Shown in pieces: positions 63,160-64,000 of a stretch of 64,000 nucleotides of DNA. Position 1 is the first letter of the stretch. Each line of letters opens with the position of its first letter. The position numbers and the translations under genes were made by a program. The notes beneath the pieces were generated by a model. That model made no database searches. It saw only the letters and a program-made list of their open reading frames with translations, and was not told where the DNA came from. Source of the stretch: Marasmius tenuissimus (taxonomy: Eukaryota > Basidiomycota > Agaricomycetes > Agaricales > Marasmiaceae); contig JAQOTA010000059.1 in assembly GCA_029532415.1 (NCBI GenBank), forward strand, positions 434,001 through 498,000, read 5' to 3'.

Positions 63160-64000
63160 ATGAACGAAAGCACTCCACTACTTGAAAACCGCTCAATAAC
63201 ACCCCTGTACCAGTCGATTCTTCTCTTTTCTGGGTTTTTGATGACATTCCATGTCATTGGCATTAACTCTACCTACGGTGTATATCAGGTTAGTGACCAA
63301 CGACTCCCCAAAATTTGTGACATTGAAATTTGAGCGTGGTGTTCAATCGTTCACAGGAATTCTACACATCAACGCGAAGCAATATAAAAGATGCAGAGGG
63401 ACAGGATGCTCTAGTGTCCTTGATTGGTACAATTGGGACAGGCTTGACATGGGCCGGTGGCGTCTTCGTCAACCCTCTCATCGCGAGAGGTAACGTGAAG
63501 ATGGTTGCTCTATCTGGAGCCTTTCTTATGAGCCTCGGACTCTATCTTGCGAGTTATGCCACACGGGTGCGTCTACTGTGTCACTGATGAGTCGAATCCC
63601 ATTGAACTGCCTTCCGTCAGCTCTGGCACTTGTTCTTGACTCAGGCATTGCTGTACGGGATCGGGGCGTCTATGTACTACTTCCCCATCCTCGCTATCAC
63701 ACCCCTGTTCTTCACTCGCCGCCGTGGGTTTGCGATGGGAATAGTTCTCGCGGGAAGCAGTCTCGGCGGGCTTGTTCTGGCGCCCGTACAGCAATATCTT
63801 ATCCAACGCTACGGGGTTCGATGGGCTCTCCGTGTTTTAGGCGTGTGGAACTTTGTCATCAGCATACCGGTCTCGCTTACCATCAAGCAACATCCTTCGC
63901 TGAGTGGTAGAGGGGCACGTTGGGTTGAGCCTGCGACCTTGGGTAAAGGCACTTTCTGGTTCCAGGTAGAAAACTGATTTGCTTCAGGCAATCGAGATGC
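63160..64000 (+). CDS. MFS transporter, monocarboxylate-porter-like, partial
   Basis: Exons 63160-63288, 63357-63566 and 63621-63965 join in frame, and a donor (gtagaa) at 63966 shows that the gene continues beyond the window. The protein starts MNESTPLLENRSITPLYQS with a short cytosolic tail. It has membrane segments LLFSGFLMTFHVIGINSTYG, LIGTIGTGLTWAGGVFVNPL, MVALSGAFLMSLGLYLASYA, FLTQALLYGIGASMYYFPIL and GIVLAGSSLGGLVLAPV. The loop FFTRRRGFAMGIVLAG is a hallmark of the monocarboxylate porter (MCT-like) branch in fungi, whose members move carboxylates or riboflavin. Roughly the first five helices are present. Substrate cannot be told. Confidence 0.88.

Overview
The window comes from a filamentous basidiomycete, most likely a mushroom-forming agaricomycete. 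The genes carry many 42-65 bp GT-AG introns. Several belong to families typical of mushrooms: a Plavaka (KDZ) transposase, a DUF6698-like protein, an HsbA cell-surface protein and a TKL-type kinase with an HGDLK catalytic loop. The species cannot be named from the sequence.

Layout. From 1 to 35.5 kb the window is dominated by Ty1/copia-type LTR retrotransposons, all with coding sequence on the minus strand. Copy A (1-3963) runs off the left edge and interrupts an integrase-like gene (3964-5036). An uncharacterised gene (5559-6877), a broken disordered ORF (about 7660-9065) and a gene-poor, repeat-bearing stretch (9.1-13.3 kb) follow. A Plavaka transposase gene (13371-17116 plus 25957-26337) is split by a second, nearly intact copia family (17117-25956). 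A DUF6698-like gene (27004-28568 plus 35418-35537) is split by copia copy B (28569-35412), which itself carries a solo LTR of another family (31721-32187). Each complete element is bounded by a 5-bp target duplication, so insertion points and relative ages can be read directly.

From 36.6 kb to the end the window is mainly host genes: a lysine-rich protein and a 2OG-dioxygenase-like protein (36.6-38.9 kb), a HECT-like protein (39.1-42.7 kb), an FAD monooxygenase (44.2-45.8 kb), a protein kinase joined in frame to an eIF4G-type MIF4G domain (46.3-48.7 kb), a secreted dienelactone-hydrolase-like enzyme (49.9-50.9 kb), two uncharacterised or nuclease-like proteins (51.5-54.8 kb), a short ORF (56.9 kb), a beta-carbonic anhydrase (57.4-58.1 kb), an HsbA protein (60.4-61.1 kb), glyoxalase I (61.9-62.6 kb) and the start of an MFS transporter (63.2 kb to the edge). 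These are independent single-gene units with no sign of a biosynthetic cluster. All introns were placed by eye from splice signals and reading frame.

The most unusual items are the kinase-MIF4G fusion, the roughly 550-residue extra segment between Gag and protease in the second copia family, the half-tRNA (initiator-Met anticodon-arm) primer sites shared by both copia families, and three interrupted genes whose reading frames remain aligned across the insertions.
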